Assembly (NCBI RefSeq): GCF_027924905.1
Contig: NZ_AP027055.1
Span: forward strand, 1,364,001-1,428,000
Direction of reading: 5' to 3'
DNA from: Limnohabitans sp. INBF002
GTDB lineage: Bacteria > Pseudomonadota > Gammaproteobacteria > Burkholderiales > Burkholderiaceae_C
DNA length: 64,000 nucleotides
The translations under genes and the position numbers were made by a program. Below the pieces are notes generated by a model. The model made no database searches and had not been told where the DNA came from. It worked only from the letters and a program-made list of their open reading frames with translations. The first letter of the stretch is position 1; the number at the start of each line of letters is the position of its first letter. This document shows, one piece after another, positions 18,802 through 31,559 of this stretch.

Positions 18802-20235
18802 ATGACAATTCAAGCAAGTGCAAAACAACCTGATGTTCTGGTGATCGGTGGCGGCAATGCCGCACTCTGTGCCGCGCTGATGGCCGCCGAAGCAGGCGCC
18901 TCGGTCTTGATGCTCGAATCAGCACCACGTGAGTGGCGCGGTGGCAATTCAGGCCACACGCGTAACCTGCGCTGCATGCACGACGCACCACAAGACGTGC
19001 TGATCGACGCCTACCCAGAAGAAGAGTATTGGCAAGACCTGCTCAAGGTCACAGGCGGGATCACCAACGAAAAGCTCGCCCGTTTGGTCATTCGTGCCTC
19101 ATCCACTTGCCGCGATTGGATGCGCAAACACGGCGTGCACTTTCAGCCCCCGCTCTCAGGCGCCTTGCATGTGGCACGCACCAACGCGTTCTTCATGGGG
19201 GGCGGCAAAGCCTTGGTCAATGCGTATTACCGCAGCGCTGAAAAACTGGGTGTACAAATTCGCTACAACGCGTCCGTGGATAAGCTCGACATTGAAGATG
19301 GCCGCTTCGTCGCTGCATACATCGGCCAAGAGCGCATCACGGCCAAAGCCTGCGTGTTGGCAGCTGGCGGCTTTGAGTCCAATCGCGAATGGCTGCGCGA
19401 AGCATGGGGACAAAACGAACGCGGCGAATGGCCTGCCGACAACTTTCTCATTCGTGGCACGCAGTTCAACCAAGGCGTGTTGCTCAAGCACATGTTGGCC
19501 CATGGCGCAGACCGCATTGGCGACCCCACCCAAGCCCACATGGTGGCGATTGACGCACGCGCCCCGCTCTATGACGGTGGCATTTGCACACGCATTGACT
19601 GCGTGTCGCTTGGCGTGGTGGTCAACCGCGACGGTCAACGCTTCTATGACGAAGGCGAAGACTTCTGGCCCAAGCGCTACGCCATTTGGGGCCGTTTGGT
19701 GGCACAGCAGCCTGGGCAAATTGGCTATTCCATCATCGATGCCAAAGCCATTGGTCGTTTCATGCCCCCCGTCTTCCCCGGCGTGCAAGCCAACACCTTG
19801 CCAGAGCTTGCGCAAAAACTTGGCTTGCCTGTGGACACCTTCATGCAAACCCTCAACGACTACAACCACGCGTGCCGCATCGGCACGTTTGACCACACCA
19901 GCTTGGACGACTGCCACACCGAAGGCGTGAGCCCCGCCAAAACACACTGGGCACGCCCCATCGACACTGGCCCGTTCTACGGCTACGCCTTGCGACCCGG
20001 CATCACCTTCACCTACCTTGGTCTCAAAACCGATGAAACAGCCGCGGTGCGCTTTCACGATGTACCCAGCGACAACCTGTTTGTGGCGGGCGAAATGATG
20101 TCTGGCAACGTGCTGGGCAAGGGTTACACCGCTGGCGTGGGCATGTCGATTGGCACCGCGTTTGGCCGAATTGCGGGCACACAGGCTGCCCAAGCTGCTT
20201 TAGCTTCCAAGGAGCCTGCACATGCAAACGCTTGA
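18802..20235 (+). CDS. tcuA: FAD-dependent tricarballylate dehydrogenase
   Basis: 477-residue flavoprotein of the succinate dehydrogenase/fumarate reductase flavoprotein superfamily, closest to TcuA, which oxidises tricarballylate to cis-aconitate. The N-terminal FAD motif is [15 protein letters not shown] (residues 12-26), GGNSGHTRN lies near residue 48, and the C-terminal FAD segment [22 protein letters not shown] (quoted in part: [13 protein letters not shown]) is near 440. It overlaps tcuB by 14 bp, as expected for a dehydrogenase whose flavin is reoxidised by TcuB. Confidence 0.9.
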   Translation: MTIQASAKQPDVLVIGGGNAALCAALMAAEAGASVLMLESAPREWRGGNSGHTRNLRCMHDAPQDVLIDAYPEEEYWQDLLKVTGGITNEKLARLVIRASSTCRDWMRKHGVHFQPPLSGALHVARTNAFFMGGGKALVNAYYRSAEKLGVQIRYNASVDKLDIEDGRFVAAYIGQERITAKACVLAAGGFESNREWLREAWGQNERGEWPADNFLIRGTQFNQGVLLKHMLAHGADRIGDPTQAHMVAIDARAPLYDGGICTRIDCVSLGVVVNRDGQRFYDEGEDFWPKRYAIWGRLVAQQPGQIGYSIIDAKAIGRFMPPVFPGVQANTLPELAQKLGLPVDTFMQTLNDYNHACRIGTFDHTSLDDCHTEGVSPAKTHWARPIDTGPFYGYALRPGITFTYLGLKTDETAAVRFHDVPSDNLFVAGEMMSGNVLGKGYTAGVGMSIGTAFGRIAGTQAAQAALASKEPAHANA

Positions 20236-21394
20236 TGCCCTCACCCGCGACGCACGTGCTTTGGCAAATGGCGAAGTTGTCCTGTCAGCGCCTGAAACCG
20301 AAGTGGCGCGACAGCTGCAAATTTGCAATGCCTGCCGATACTGCGAAGGCTTTTGCGCCATGTTCCCCGCGATGACGCGTCGCTTGGAATTTGGCAAAGC
20401 CGACATCCATTACCTCGCCAACCTCTGCCACAACTGCGGAGCCTGTTTGCACGCCTGCCAATACGCACCGCCGCACGAGTTTGCGGTCAATGTGCCGCAA
20501 GCCATGGCGCAGGTGCGCGGCCAAACGTATGCCGACTACGCATGGCCTTCTGCCTTAGGCGCGCTCTACAAGCGCAATGGCCTCACTTTGTCACTGGCTT
20601 TGGCCGCTGGCTTGTCGCTGTTTTTGCTGCTCGCCCTGCAAATGAATGGCACCTTGTGGGCCAGCAAGCTGCCGGGCAACTTCTACGACGTGTTTCCGCA
20701 CAATTTGTTGGTCAGCTTGTTCGCGCCTGTGTTCTTGTTTGCCGCGTTGGCATTGAGCTTAGGCGTGCGACGTTTTTGGCGTGACATCACCCCCGCCACC
20801 AGCGGTGCTGCGGTAACCCCACCTGCAGCCAGTGAAGCCACGCAAGACGTGCTGCGTCTGAAGTACCTAGATGGCGGACACGGCGAAGGCTGTAATAACG
20901 AAGACGACGCGTTCACGCTGTCGCGCCGTCGCGCACACCACCTCACTTTTTACGGGTTCATGCTTTGCTTTGCAGCCACCAGCTTAGGCACGGTGTATCA
21001 CTATGCCTTCGGTTGGATCGCGCCTTACGACCTCCCCAGCTTGCCCAAACTACTGGGCGCGATCGGCGGGGTGAGTTTGTTGTTGGGCACGGCAGGCCTG
21101 TTCAAGCTCCACCTGCAACGCCACCCCCTGCACGGCGATGCGGCGCAAAAACCGATGGACTTGGGTTTCATCGCCTTGCTGTTTTTCACCAGCCTGAGCG
21201 GCCTGGCCTTGTGGTTGGGCCGCGGTAGCGCCGCCTTACCTGCGCTGCTGGCCATTCATTTGGGTGTGGTGATGGCCCTGTTTGCCACCCTGCCCTACGG
21301 CAAGTTTGCGCACGGTATTTTTAGAACGGCGGCATTGCTACGCCATGCCGTTGAAAAACGACAACCCAACCAACTCGGCTTGGGCAGCGAATAA
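20222..21394 (+). CDS. tcuB: Tricarballylate utilization protein TcuB (Fe-S, membrane)
   Basis: 390-residue membrane electron-transfer protein that in Salmonella reoxidises the TcuA flavin. Two Cys clusters, [11 protein letters not shown] (about 36-46) and [11 protein letters not shown] (about 69-79), each suit an iron-sulfur centre. About six hydrophobic spans follow (starting near 125), including segments with histidines ([16 protein letters not shown]) that could ligate haem, like the cytochrome-b-type relatives. It starts inside the end of tcuA, so the two are co-translated. The Bug-type receptor gene comes 17 bp later. Confidence 0.9.
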   Translation: MQTLDALTRDARALANGEVVLSAPETEVARQLQICNACRYCEGFCAMFPAMTRRLEFGKADIHYLANLCHNCGACLHACQYAPPHEFAVNVPQAMAQVRGQTYADYAWPSALGALYKRNGLTLSLALAAGLSLFLLLALQMNGTLWASKLPGNFYDVFPHNLLVSLFAPVFLFAALALSLGVRRFWRDITPATSGAAVTPPAASEATQDVLRLKYLDGGHGEGCNNEDDAFTLSRRRAHHLTFYGFMLCFAATSLGTVYHYAFGWIAPYDLPSLPKLLGAIGGVSLLLGTAGLFKLHLQRHPLHGDAAQKPMDLGFIALLFFTSLSGLALWLGRGSAALPALLAIHLGVVMALFATLPYGKFAHGIFRTAALLRHAVEKRQPNQLGLGSE

Positions 21395-21411
21395 TTTGAA
21401 AGGGACAACCC

Positions 21412-22386
21412 ATGAAAAAACGTAACTTCCTCCGCAACTGCATGTTGCTCGCATTCAGCGCATCGGTTTTGGCCTCCCACGCCCAAGAGTTTCCACCCAA
21501 GAAAACCATCACCATGGTGGTCGGCTTTGCAGCCGGCGGTGCAGCGGATACAGCGGCGCGCATCATCGCCAGAAAATTGGGAGACAACATCGGCGCATCG
21601 GTGGTCATTGACAACCGGGGCGGTGCAGGCGGCAACATCGCTCACCAATTTGCTGCCAATGGCCCGACCGACGGCAGCACGATTTTGTTTGGTTCGGTCG
21701 GCCCGCTCACCATCGCACCGCACATGATGAAGCTGCCCTACGACCCCGTCAAAGACCTGGCGCCCATCACCATGGGGGTGAACTTTCCTAACGTGTTGGT
21801 GGTGCACGCAGGCACAGGCATCAAAACCTTCGCTGAGTACATTGCCTACGCCAAAAAGAATCCCAAAAAGCTCGACTACGCATCCACGGGGCCTGGCTCT
21901 GCCTCGCACCTTGCCGGTGAGTTGCTAGACGACATGGCTAGCATTGAGACGGTGCACGTTCCCTACAAAGGTGGCGCACCTGCGTTGCAAGATTTGTTGG
22001 GCGGGCGCGTGGCCGCCTACTTCTCGACGTACTCCACATCGCAGGCCTATATTGACAACGGCAAACTCATTCCCTTGGCCAGCACGGGCGCACAACGCCT
22101 GAAGTCTCTGCCCAAAATTCCAACAGTGGCCGAGTCGGGCTACCCCGGCTTCAGTGCCACCAACTGGTATGCCTTTGTGGCCTCATCCAAAGTGCCTGCA
22201 GCCACCTTGGACCGATGGAACAATGAGCTTGTGAAGGTTTTGAAGTCACCCGATGTGGTCGACCAACTCAACAGCCACGGACTGACACCTCAACCAGGTA
22301 CACGCGATGAGCTGGCCAAGTACATCGCCAAAGAGTCCACCACCTGGGGCCGTGTGATTCGTGAACGAAAAATCACTGGCGAATAA
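21412..22386 (+). CDS. Tripartite tricarboxylate transporter receptor (Bug/TctC family)
   Basis: 324-residue periplasmic binding protein of the Bug family, with a signal peptide (about 1-24, ending ASHAQ). Typical motifs are VVGFAAGGAADTAARIIA near residue 40 and the second-domain VPYKGGAPALQDLLGG near 185. It directly follows tcuB, so tricarballylate, citrate or a related tricarboxylate is the probable ligand. The TctA/TctB membrane partners are not in the window, so it must use a distant transporter. Many Bug receptors are orphans of this kind. Confidence 0.9.
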   Translation: MKKRNFLRNCMLLAFSASVLASHAQEFPPKKTITMVVGFAAGGAADTAARIIARKLGDNIGASVVIDNRGGAGGNIAHQFAANGPTDGSTILFGSVGPLTIAPHMMKLPYDPVKDLAPITMGVNFPNVLVVHAGTGIKTFAEYIAYAKKNPKKLDYASTGPGSASHLAGELLDDMASIETVHVPYKGGAPALQDLLGGRVAAYFSTYSTSQAYIDNGKLIPLASTGAQRLKSLPKIPTVAESGYPGFSATNWYAFVASSKVPAATLDRWNNELVKVLKSPDVVDQLNSHGLTPQPGTRDELAKYIAKESTTWGRVIRERKITGE

Positions 22387-22410
22387 AAAATAAATCAACG
22401 GAGACAACCC

Positions 22411-23202
22411 ATGACATTGACACACCACATCACCCGCCGCCTGCTACTGGTTGGCGTTGGGTTATTTTTAGCTGCCGCGCAGATTGCCCAAGCTGCCGAG
22501 ATTCGCGTCATCACCTCAGGCGCATTCACCGAAGCCTACAAACAACTCGTGCCTGAGTTTGAAAAACAAACCGGCCACAAAGTCATCAGCGCGTTTGGTG
22601 CATCCGTGGGCAATGCCCCCGACGCCATTCCCACCCGCTTCTCGCGCGGTGAAAAATTTGACTTGATTATTTTGTCGGACGGCGGCTTAGAGGCGATGAT
22701 AAAAAAAGGCAACGTCATCCAAGGCAGTCGTGTGGATTTGGTGCGCTCGCAAATTGGCGCAGCAGTTCGCAAAGGCACACCCAAGCCCGACATCAGCACT
22801 GTTGAGGCTTTGAAACAAACCTTGCTCAACGCCAAGTCGATCGCTTACTCGGCCAGTGCCAGTGGCACCTATTTGTCGACTGAGCTGTTTCCTAAACTCG
22901 GCGTGGCCGAACAACTCAAAGACACAGCCAAGAAAATCATGAGCGAACGCGTGGGCGCTGTCGTGGCACGCGGCGATGCTGAGCTGGGCTTTCAGCAGGT
23001 GAGCGAGTTGATTTATTTCAAAGAACTGGACTTCATCGGCACCTTGCCCGAGTCTGTGCAGCAAACCATCTTTTTCTCAGCAGGCTTGGTCGAAGGCTCC
23101 ACCGAGCAAGACACAGCCAAACAACTGATTAAATTTTTCCAATCCCCCGAAGTCGCAGAGACGATTCGTCAAACCGGTTTAGACCCCGTCGCCGCCCGAT
23201 AA
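22411..23202 (+). CDS. ModA-like periplasmic substrate-binding protein
   Basis: 263-residue protein with a signal peptide (about 1-29, ending AQAAE) and the type-II periplasmic-binding fold of the molybdate-binding ModA family (VITSGAFTEAYKQLVPEFEK at the mature N-terminus, then RFSRGEKFDLIILSDGG). It has no adjacent ABC permease or ATPase. Orphan ModA-like proteins of this type are frequent beside Bug-containing clusters; the ligand may be an organic acid rather than molybdate. It follows the Bug gene by 24 bp with a GGAGAC ribosome site. Confidence 0.85.
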   Translation: MTLTHHITRRLLLVGVGLFLAAAQIAQAAEIRVITSGAFTEAYKQLVPEFEKQTGHKVISAFGASVGNAPDAIPTRFSRGEKFDLIILSDGGLEAMIKKGNVIQGSRVDLVRSQIGAAVRKGTPKPDISTVEALKQTLLNAKSIAYSASASGTYLSTELFPKLGVAEQLKDTAKKIMSERVGAVVARGDAELGFQQVSELIYFKELDFIGTLPESVQQTIFFSAGLVEGSTEQDTAKQLIKFFQSPEVAETIRQTGLDPVAAR

Positions 23203-23209
23203 TGGCGGG

Positions 23210-24127
23210 ATGACTGCTGCACATCACACCTCCTCCTCTGCCGCGCCCCTCAAAGGGGTGCGCGTTCTCACCCTCGCTTTGAACCTGCCAGGCCCAGCCG
23301 CTGTGATGCGGCTGCAGGCCATGGGCGCCAAGTGCACCAAGCTCGAACCGCTCGCACCTGCGGGCATGAGCACCGCAGACCCGATGGGCATCTACAAGCC
23401 TGCCGCCTACGAGGTGATGCACCAAGGCCTGAAGGTGTTGCAAGCCGACTTGAAGTCTGAACGCGGCCAAGCCGTGCTGCACAAGCAATTGGCGCAAACC
23501 GATGTGCTCATCACCTCCTTCCGGCCTTCGGCCTTGGTCAAGCTGGGCTTGGCTTGGAAAGAGTTGCACAAGCGCTACCCAGCCTTGTGTGTGGTGAGCA
23601 TCGTGGGTGCCCCAGATGAACGCGCGGAAGAACCTGGACACGATTTGACCTACCAAGCCGACAGTGGCTTGGTCAATGGCCTTGAAATGCCAGCCAGCCT
23701 GTATGCAGACATGGGCGGTTCGTTGTTTGCCACTGAAGCGGTGTTGCAAGCTTTGTTGATGCGTCAACGTCCAGGCAAAGCACAGGGCCAAGGTGTCTTT
23801 CACGAAGTCGCTTTGTGTGATGCGTCTACTTACCTCGCCTTGCCGCGCGCATGGGGCCTCACGCTACCCAGTGGCGATGTCGGCGGTGCGCATGCCGGGT
23901 ACAAGGTCTACCCCTGCAAAAACGGACGCGTCGCCTTGGCGGCGCTAGAGCCTCACTTCGCTGCTCGCTTGTGTGAGGCCGCAGGCTTGCCCAAACTAGC
24001 TGCGACACACATGCACAAGCGCAGCACGCATGAGGCGATTGCCAAATTCTTAGCCCTGCAAACACGGGCACAGCTCGACAAGCTGGCGAGCAGCAAAGAC
24101 ATTCCGCTGCACACCCTGCCGCGCTAA
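23210..24127 (+). CDS. CoA-transferase family III (CaiB/BaiF-like), short form
   Basis: 305-residue family III CoA-transferase or racemase-like protein, about 50-90 residues shorter than usual. The N-terminal GVRVLTLALNLPGPAAVMRLQAMGA is family-like, the GHDLTYQADSG segment follows near 143, and the catalytic aspartate is present as Asp167 in ADMGGS. The C-terminal part ends early after a helical stretch. It begins 7 bp after the ModA-like gene. It may move CoA to an organic acid of the same cluster, but no substrate is visible. Confidence 0.85.
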   Translation: MTAAHHTSSSAAPLKGVRVLTLALNLPGPAAVMRLQAMGAKCTKLEPLAPAGMSTADPMGIYKPAAYEVMHQGLKVLQADLKSERGQAVLHKQLAQTDVLITSFRPSALVKLGLAWKELHKRYPALCVVSIVGAPDERAEEPGHDLTYQADSGLVNGLEMPASLYADMGGSLFATEAVLQALLMRQRPGKAQGQGVFHEVALCDASTYLALPRAWGLTLPSGDVGGAHAGYKVYPCKNGRVALAALEPHFAARLCEAAGLPKLAATHMHKRSTHEAIAKFLALQTRAQLDKLASSKDIPLHTLPR

Positions 24128-24138
24128 CCCTGCTCAAA

Positions 24139-24162
24139 AAAGCCGTTCGCTTGAACGGCTTT
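24139..24162 (-). terminator. Terminator downstream of the hydrolase gene
   Basis: AAAGCCGTTC / GAACGGCTTT with a 4-nt loop between convergent genes. The minus-strand reading ends in six T, so it chiefly serves the 3-hydroxyisobutyryl-CoA hydrolase gene. Confidence 0.8.
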
Positions 24163-24165
24163 GAA

Positions 24166-25299
24166 TTAGCTCAAATGACGCAATGGGTGGGCTGATGCAG
24201 GCCAAGGGCTGTCAAAAAACGGCTGCACCATCTCTGGCGTGACATCGGCAATGCGTGCGGGTTGCCACTTTGGCGCGTGGTCTTTGTCCACCGCCAAGGC
24301 ACGAATGCCCTCCACTGTTTCGCTGCTCACGCCTCGGCGCGACAGATGGTCAGTCTGAAAACAATGACGCACCAAATCGCGCTCCATGCGCAGGTCTTCA
24401 GCCAGTGTCATGTGGCGCCCACGGCGAATTTGTTCTAGCGTGACGCACAGCATCAACGGAGATTGATGGTGCAAGGCCTTCAAGGTTTGCACCGACCATT
24501 CATCTGCGCCTTGCAACGCTTGTTCCATCGCCGCCACCTCAGCCAAGCCAAACACCTGGTCGATGGGCGCGTGTTGCCACGCAAGCGTTTGAGCCAACGC
24601 TTGCTCTGTCGTGGTCTTGCTTTGCAAACGCAACCAAGCCACCACCGCTTCACCACTGGACCAGTCTTGCTGACGCAAACCATCCCACAGTGCAGGCAAC
24701 GTGGATGAATCCACACACACATCGGCCAAGCCGGCGTGCAGCGATTCACCACCGCGCAACACATAGCCTGTGAGCGCCAAATACTCGCCCATGTAGGCGG
24801 GACATGCAGAACCATGGCAACGGCTTAAGAAATAGCCACCGCCCACATCAGGGAACAAGCCAATGTGCGTCTCGGGCATGGCCATCTTGGTACGCTCAGT
24901 CACCACGCGCAACGCAGCGCCTTGGCTGATGCCCATGCCGCCGCCCATGACGATGCCGTCCATCAAAGCGATGTAGGGTTTGGGGTAGTTCTGAATCAAA
25001 TGGTTGAGGCTGTATTCCTCGGTGAAGAAGTCTTCCAACGTCACATCGCCGCTCATCGCGGCTTGGTGAAAGTAACGAATGTCACCGCCGGCGCAGAACG
25101 CCCCGAAGGGACCTTCTTTGTTGCTGCCACGCACCACCACAGCCCTCACCTGCGCATCGTCTTGCCACTGTTGCAACACGTGGTTGAGCTCGCGCACCAT
25201 GGCCAGCGAGAGCGCATTCAAGGCCTTGGGCCGATTGAGGGTGATCAGACCCAAATGGCCCACGCGCTCGGCGTGCACATCGGTGGTGTAAGTGGACAT
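24166..25299 (-). CDS. 3-hydroxyisobutyryl-CoA hydrolase (enoyl-CoA hydratase family)
   Basis: 377-residue crotonase-fold enzyme of the HIBCH type, which releases 3-hydroxyisobutyrate from its CoA ester in valine breakdown. Motifs are AFCAGGDIRYFH (oxyanion hole, near 67), DGIVMGGGMGISQGA (near 113) and MPETHIGLFPDVGGGYFLSR (active-site Glu, near 140). The longer C-terminal domain distinguishes it from simple enoyl-CoA hydratases. An AAGGAACC ribosome site precedes the ATG. It stands alone between typA and the CoA-transferase gene. Confidence 0.9.
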   Translation of the reverse strand: MSTYTTDVHAERVGHLGLITLNRPKALNALSLAMVRELNHVLQQWQDDAQVRAVVVRGSNKEGPFGAFCAGGDIRYFHQAAMSGDVTLEDFFTEEYSLNHLIQNYPKPYIALMDGIVMGGGMGISQGAALRVVTERTKMAMPETHIGLFPDVGGGYFLSRCHGSACPAYMGEYLALTGYVLRGGESLHAGLADVCVDSSTLPALWDGLRQQDWSSGEAVVAWLRLQSKTTTEQALAQTLAWQHAPIDQVFGLAEVAAMEQALQGADEWSVQTLKALHHQSPLMLCVTLEQIRRGRHMTLAEDLRMERDLVRHCFQTDHLSRRGVSSETVEGIRALAVDKDHAPKWQPARIADVTPEMVQPFFDSPWPASAHPLRHLS

Positions 25300-25399
25300 G
25301 GTGGTTCCTTCTTCAAATACTTGGCGTGTATTTTCTTCAATTCAAAACGGCGCTGGATCAGCCGCATGCACGCACGCGACACATCAAAAACGGAAGCGA

Positions 25400-25430
25400 A
25401 AAAAAAAGCCAAGGCAGTGCCTCGGCTTTT
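25400..25430 (-). terminator. Terminator downstream of typA
   Basis: AAAAGCCAAGGCA / TGCCTCGGCTTTT (one mismatch) around a single base, followed on the minus strand by a run of T, 18 bp beyond the typA stop. Confidence 0.8.
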
Positions 25431-25447
25431 CTTGCAAAACAAGTGGA

Positions 25448-27265
<1,818 letters not shown>

Positions 27266-27279
27266 GCTTCTCTCTTCCT

Positions 27280-28305
27280 TTATGCCTGCTGGGCCAGCAG
27301 GGGCTGGTTGACAGGCGATCTTTGCAAAATTTGTTGAATTTCAAGGGGACTCAACAATCGTCCCGGAATCAGTTCCCCCGCTTTGACATGGGCACTGCCC
27401 AGCAAAGCGTGTGGGTTTTCTCCAAACACACTCACGCGGTCCTGGTCTGCCCAAACACCGCGACGACGCACGCCGCTCAAGAAGCGACCTGCATTCTCAG
27501 CATCCAACGTGACAGCCGTGTGATCAGCTAACAAGCATTGCACAGGCATCAAACGCGCTTCGCGTTGGGGCTCGTCCATGGCGGTCAGGTCTTCCAAGGT
27601 CACACAATCCGCCTCGTCAAAAGGCCCCGTCGCCACGCGGCGCAAAGCGCTCAAATGGCCACCGCAACCCAAAGCCTCAGCAATGTCTTCACCCAAGGTG
27701 CGGATGTACGTGCCTTTGCTACACGTCACGCGCAAACGCAAAAATGGCGCATCGCCATTGAGCTGCATCTCAAGCAGCTCTAAATCGTGAATCACCACAT
27801 GGCGAGGCTCGCGCTCCACAGTCTCACCTGCGCGCGCATATTCATATAAGGCCTTGCCGTCTTTTTTCAAGGCGCTGTACATGGGCGGCACTTGCGTGAT
27901 CGGGCCCATGAAACGGTCCAGCACTTCCACCACTTGACCCACGGTACAAGTGACGGGGCGCTGTTGAATGACCTCGCCCTCGGCATCCGCGGTGCTGGTT
28001 TTGATCCCTAAGCGCACCGTGGTTTCGTAGGTTTTGTCAGCATCCAAATGGAGCTGACTGAATTTGGTGGCTGCGCCAAAACACAAAGGCAACACGCCAG
28101 TAGCCAAGGGATCTAAGGTACCCGTGTGGCCTGCTTTTTCGGCACGTAACAGCCATTTGGCTTTTTGCAAGGCATCGTTGCTAGACAAACCGATGGGCTT
28201 ATCCAGCAGCAACACGCCATGCACAGGGCGTCGTTGCACCCGTACGCGCGGCATACGTGTGCTGGGAGCTTGGGTGCTCCCTGATGACTGCCCAACGGCG
28301 CTCAT
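27280..28305 (-). CDS. truB: tRNA pseudouridine(55) synthase
   Basis: Forms pseudouridine 55 in the T loop of tRNAs; 341 residues from the ATG at 28305, one base after the rbfA stop. An ATG at 28344 would overlap rbfA and add 13 residues. The catalytic aspartate lies in [17 protein letters not shown], after the [12 protein letters not shown] motif. A C-terminal PUA-like region follows. Its neighbours rbfA and infB are its usual operon partners. Confidence 0.95.
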   Translation of the reverse strand: MSAVGQSSGSTQAPSTRMPRVRVQRRPVHGVLLLDKPIGLSSNDALQKAKWLLRAEKAGHTGTLDPLATGVLPLCFGAATKFSQLHLDADKTYETTVRLGIKTSTADAEGEVIQQRPVTCTVGQVVEVLDRFMGPITQVPPMYSALKKDGKALYEYARAGETVEREPRHVVIHDLELLEMQLNGDAPFLRLRVTCSKGTYIRTLGEDIAEALGCGGHLSALRRVATGPFDEADCVTLEDLTAMDEPQREARLMPVQCLLADHTAVTLDAENAGRFLSGVRRRGVWADQDRVSVFGENPHALLGSAHVKAGELIPGRLLSPLEIQQILQRSPVNQPLLAQQA

Positions 28306-28306
28306 G

Positions 28307-28678
28307 TCAGTCGTCCTTCGCTTTGGAGGCGACGGCCTTGGCAATCAAGGCGTTCATGTCTGACGCACGCTCAGGCGTGCGGTCATACACAAAGTGCAAA
28401 GTAGGCACCGTGTGGATGTGCAAGCGCTTGAACAAACCATTGCGCAGGAAACCTGCGGCTTGGTTCAAGCCCTCCCCTGTTTTGGCAGGGTCGCCATTCA
28501 ACACGCTGAAATGCACTTTGGCATGGGCGTAATCGGGCGTGACTTCCACGCCTTGCAGCGTGACCATGCCCACGCGCGGGTCTTTCAACTCACGCGCGAT
28601 CAACTCGGCCAGATCGCGTTGGATCTGGTCGGCCACTTGGTAGCTGCGGTTGGGGGTGCTGCTCGGTTTACGTGCCAT
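28307..28678 (-). CDS. rbfA: 30S ribosome-binding factor A
   Basis: 123-residue KH-fold factor for late 30S maturation and cold adaptation, binding near the 5' end of 16S rRNA. Recognised by [25 protein letters not shown] (in part) at the N-terminus and the VHFSVLNGD strand near residue 55. It lies 19 bp after infB and one base before truB. Confidence 0.95.
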   Translation of the reverse strand: MARKPSSTPNRSYQVADQIQRDLAELIARELKDPRVGMVTLQGVEVTPDYAHAKVHFSVLNGDPAKTGEGLNQAAGFLRNGLFKRLHIHTVPTLHFVYDRTPERASDMNALIAKAVASKAKDD

Positions 28679-28697
28679 GCTTCATTGCACTGACGCT

Positions 28698-31535
28698 TTA
28701 CAGCGTACGTGCAACCTCTTTGATTTCGAAGAATTCCAACACGTCGCCTTCGACGATGTCGTTGTAGTTCTTGATGGTCAAACCGCACTCGAAGTTTTCT
28801 TTGACTTCTTTGGCGTCGTCTTTGAAACGCTTCAAGCTGTCGAGTTCGCCGGTGAACACCACCACGTTGTTGCGCAACAAACGCAACTTCGCGTTGCGAC
28901 GTACGAAACCAGAGGTGACCATACAACCCGCGATCGCACCAATCTTGCTGACACGCAGCACTTGGCGAATCTCGGCTGTACCGATGACTTCTTCTTTCTT
29001 GTCGGGTGTCAACATGCCAGACATGGCCGCTTTGAGTTCGTCCACCGCGTCATAAATGATGTTGTAGTAACGAATGTCCACGCCATTGCTCTCGGCCAAC
29101 TTGCGCGCGCCGGCGTCAGCTCGGGTGTTGAAACCAATGATCACGGCCTTAGACGCAATGGACAAGTTGACATCGCTTTCGCTGATGCCACCCACAGCGG
29201 CGTACACCAACTGCACCTTGACTTCGTCAGTCGACAACTTGAGCAACGAGGCAGCCAAAGCTTCTTGCGAACCTTGCACGTCGGCTTTGACGATGATCGG
29301 CAACAGCTTGACTTCGCCAGACGTCATGTCGGAGAACATGTTCTCCAGCTTCGACGCTTGTTGCTTGGCCAACTTCGTATTACGCACCTTGCCTGCACGG
29401 TAAGTGGCGATTTCGCGGGCACGACGCTCGTCGGTCATGACCATGAATTCGTCGCCGGCTTGCGGCACTTCGGTGAGACCTTGAATCTCCACAGGAATTG
29501 ATGGGCCAGCCGATTTGATCGGCTTGCCGTTCTCGTCCAACATGGCGCGCACGCGGCCATAGGTTTGACCGCCCAAGACCACGTCGCCCACATTGAGCGT
29601 ACCGGACTGAACCAGCACCGTGGCCACAGGACCGCGACCTTTGTCCAGACGCGCTTCGATCACCAAGCCTTTGGCCATGGCGTCGACAGGCGCTTTGAGT
29701 TCGAGCACTTCGGCTTGCAAGAGCACTTGCTCCAGCAACTCGTCGATGCCCGCACCGGTTTTGGCAGAGACTTCACAGAACGGTGAATCACCACCGAACT
29801 CTTCAGGCACCACTTCTTCAGCCACCAGTTCGCCTTTGACGCGTTCTGGGTTGGCACCGGGCTTATCGATCTTGTTGACCGCCACCACGATTGGCACACC
29901 AGCAGCCTTCGCATGCTTGATGGCTTCTTTGGTTTGCGGCATCACGCCGTCGTCCGCCGCCACCACCAAGATGACGATGTCGGTGGCTTTGGCACCGCGT
30001 GCACGCATGGCCGTGAAGGCCTCGTGACCGGGCGTGTCCAAGAAGGAAATCATGCCGCGTGGTGTTTCCACGTGGTAAGCGCCAATGTGTTGGGTAATGC
30101 CACCGGCTTCGCCCGACGCAACTTTGGCGCGACGGATGTAGTCCAGCAACGAGGTTTTACCGTGGTCCACGTGGCCCATGACCGTCACCACAGGGGCGCG
30201 TGTCAAAGACTCGGCTTGATGGCCGGACGCTTCTTCTTCAGTAAAGGCTTCTGGATCGTCCAGTGCAGCAATCACGGCCTTATGACCCAACTCTTCCACC
30301 AAAATCATGGCGGTGTCTTGGTCCAAAGGCTGGTTGATGGTGGCCATTTGGCCAAGTTTCATCAACTGTTTGATCACTTCAGAGGCTTTGATGGCCATCT
30401 TGTGGGCCAACTCGCCCACGGTGATGGTTTCTGGCACGTGCACTTCGAGCACGCGTGCTTCGACGGGTGCTTGTGGTGCGCGGTCATCGTCGCGGTCGCG
30501 GTCACGGCGGCCTTTGGGGCCTCCACGCCAGCTGTTGCGGCCCACACCACCACTCGCGTCACCGCGTGTTTTGATGGCTTTCTTTTTGGCTTGTTCGTCG
30601 GCCCAGCTGGAAGACAGCTTGGCGCTCTTGACTTCTTTGTTGCCAGGTGCAGCGGCGGTGCCAGGGGCGGCAGGTGCGCCTGGACGGGCACCTGGAGTGC
30701 CTGCCGGCTTGTGCAGCGTACCTTTGATGGCTTTGGGATCTGGCGTTGGCTCAGGCTTTTTAGCCACCATCTGCTTTTGTGGCGTGCTCATCATCAAGCG
30801 AATCGCTTCGGCTTCAGCCAAGGCTTTGCGACGACGAGAATCCAAATCAGCAGCGCGAGCCGTGTCTTCATCGGCACGTGCCTTAGAAGCCGCAGCGGCT
30901 TCCACACGCGCAGCTTCAGCGGCTTGCGCTTTGGCGTCGACAACGGGTTCAGAGGGTTCAGCTTTGGCTTCGGACGCAACAGCTTCCACCACCACAGCAG
31001 CTTCGGCTTGCGCTTTGGCTTTGGCGGCTTCTTGTTTGGCCTGCTCTTTGGCTTCTTGCTCTTCGCGCAGACGGCGTTTTTCGGCCAGCTCTTCTTCTTG
31101 ACGACGGATCAGCTCAGCTTGGCGGCGTGCTTCTTCTTCACGTCGGGCCAACTCGGCATGGTCAATCGCAGGCACAACAGGCTCTTGCACTGCAACAGGT
31201 ACGGGTGCGGCTTGGACTTCTGTCGCCTCGTCTTCATCGCGCTTGACGAAGGTGCGTTTTTTACGCACTTCCACTTGGATGGTGCGGGCTTTGCCTGTGG
31301 CGTCGGCTTGTTTGATCTCGGTGGTCGATTTCTTGACCAAGGTGATTTTCTTGCGCTCGGGCGATGCTGTGCCATGGCTGGCTTGCAAGTGGCTCAAGAG
31401 CATTTGTTTGTCGCCCTCTGTCAGCACATCGCTGGCAGAAGCTTTGGCAACACCGGCTGCCTTGAGCTGGTCAAGCAGGGTGTCGGTTGGTTTTTTGAGT
31501 TCGCTGGCAAACTCGGCTACGGTCGTACTGGACAT
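28698..31535 (-). CDS. infB: Translation initiation factor IF-2
   Basis: 945-residue GTPase that delivers initiator fMet-tRNA to the 30S subunit. The N-terminus has an IF2-N domain (about 1-55), then a long Ala/Glu/Lys-rich coiled region (about 120-260) and a basic Gly/Pro/Ala-rich spacer. The GTPase domain begins near residue 450 with [20 protein letters not shown] and [10 protein letters not shown]. Domains II, III ([12 protein letters not shown]) and C2 (fMet-tRNA binding) follow. Gene order nusA-infB-rbfA is conserved. No internal frameshift was seen. Confidence 0.97.
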   Translation of the reverse strand: MSSTTVAEFASELKKPTDTLLDQLKAAGVAKASASDVLTEGDKQMLLSHLQASHGTASPERKKITLVKKSTTEIKQADATGKARTIQVEVRKKRTFVKRDEDEATEVQAAPVPVAVQEPVVPAIDHAELARREEEARRQAELIRRQEEELAEKRRLREEQEAKEQAKQEAAKAKAQAEAAVVVEAVASEAKAEPSEPVVDAKAQAAEAARVEAAAASKARADEDTARAADLDSRRRKALAEAEAIRLMMSTPQKQMVAKKPEPTPDPKAIKGTLHKPAGTPGARPGAPAAPGTAAAPGNKEVKSAKLSSSWADEQAKKKAIKTRGDASGGVGRNSWRGGPKGRRDRDRDDDRAPQAPVEARVLEVHVPETITVGELAHKMAIKASEVIKQLMKLGQMATINQPLDQDTAMILVEELGHKAVIAALDDPEAFTEEEASGHQAESLTRAPVVTVMGHVDHGKTSLLDYIRRAKVASGEAGGITQHIGAYHVETPRGMISFLDTPGHEAFTAMRARGAKATDIVILVVAADDGVMPQTKEAIKHAKAAGVPIVVAVNKIDKPGANPERVKGELVAEEVVPEEFGGDSPFCEVSAKTGAGIDELLEQVLLQAEVLELKAPVDAMAKGLVIEARLDKGRGPVATVLVQSGTLNVGDVVLGGQTYGRVRAMLDENGKPIKSAGPSIPVEIQGLTEVPQAGDEFMVMTDERRAREIATYRAGKVRNTKLAKQQASKLENMFSDMTSGEVKLLPIIVKADVQGSQEALAASLLKLSTDEVKVQLVYAAVGGISESDVNLSIASKAVIIGFNTRADAGARKLAESNGVDIRYYNIIYDAVDELKAAMSGMLTPDKKEEVIGTAEIRQVLRVSKIGAIAGCMVTSGFVRRNAKLRLLRNNVVVFTGELDSLKRFKDDAKEVKENFECGLTIKNYNDIVEGDVLEFFEIKEVARTL

Positions 31536-31559
31536 ATGTGATCTTCCTCGCCATGACCA

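Noticed and set aside
29913..31541. Long open frame (542 codons) on the plus strand opposite infB
   Set aside because: infB is clearly coded on the minus strand. Long antisense frames in high-GC genes with skewed codon use are common, and the peptide has no recognisable domain.
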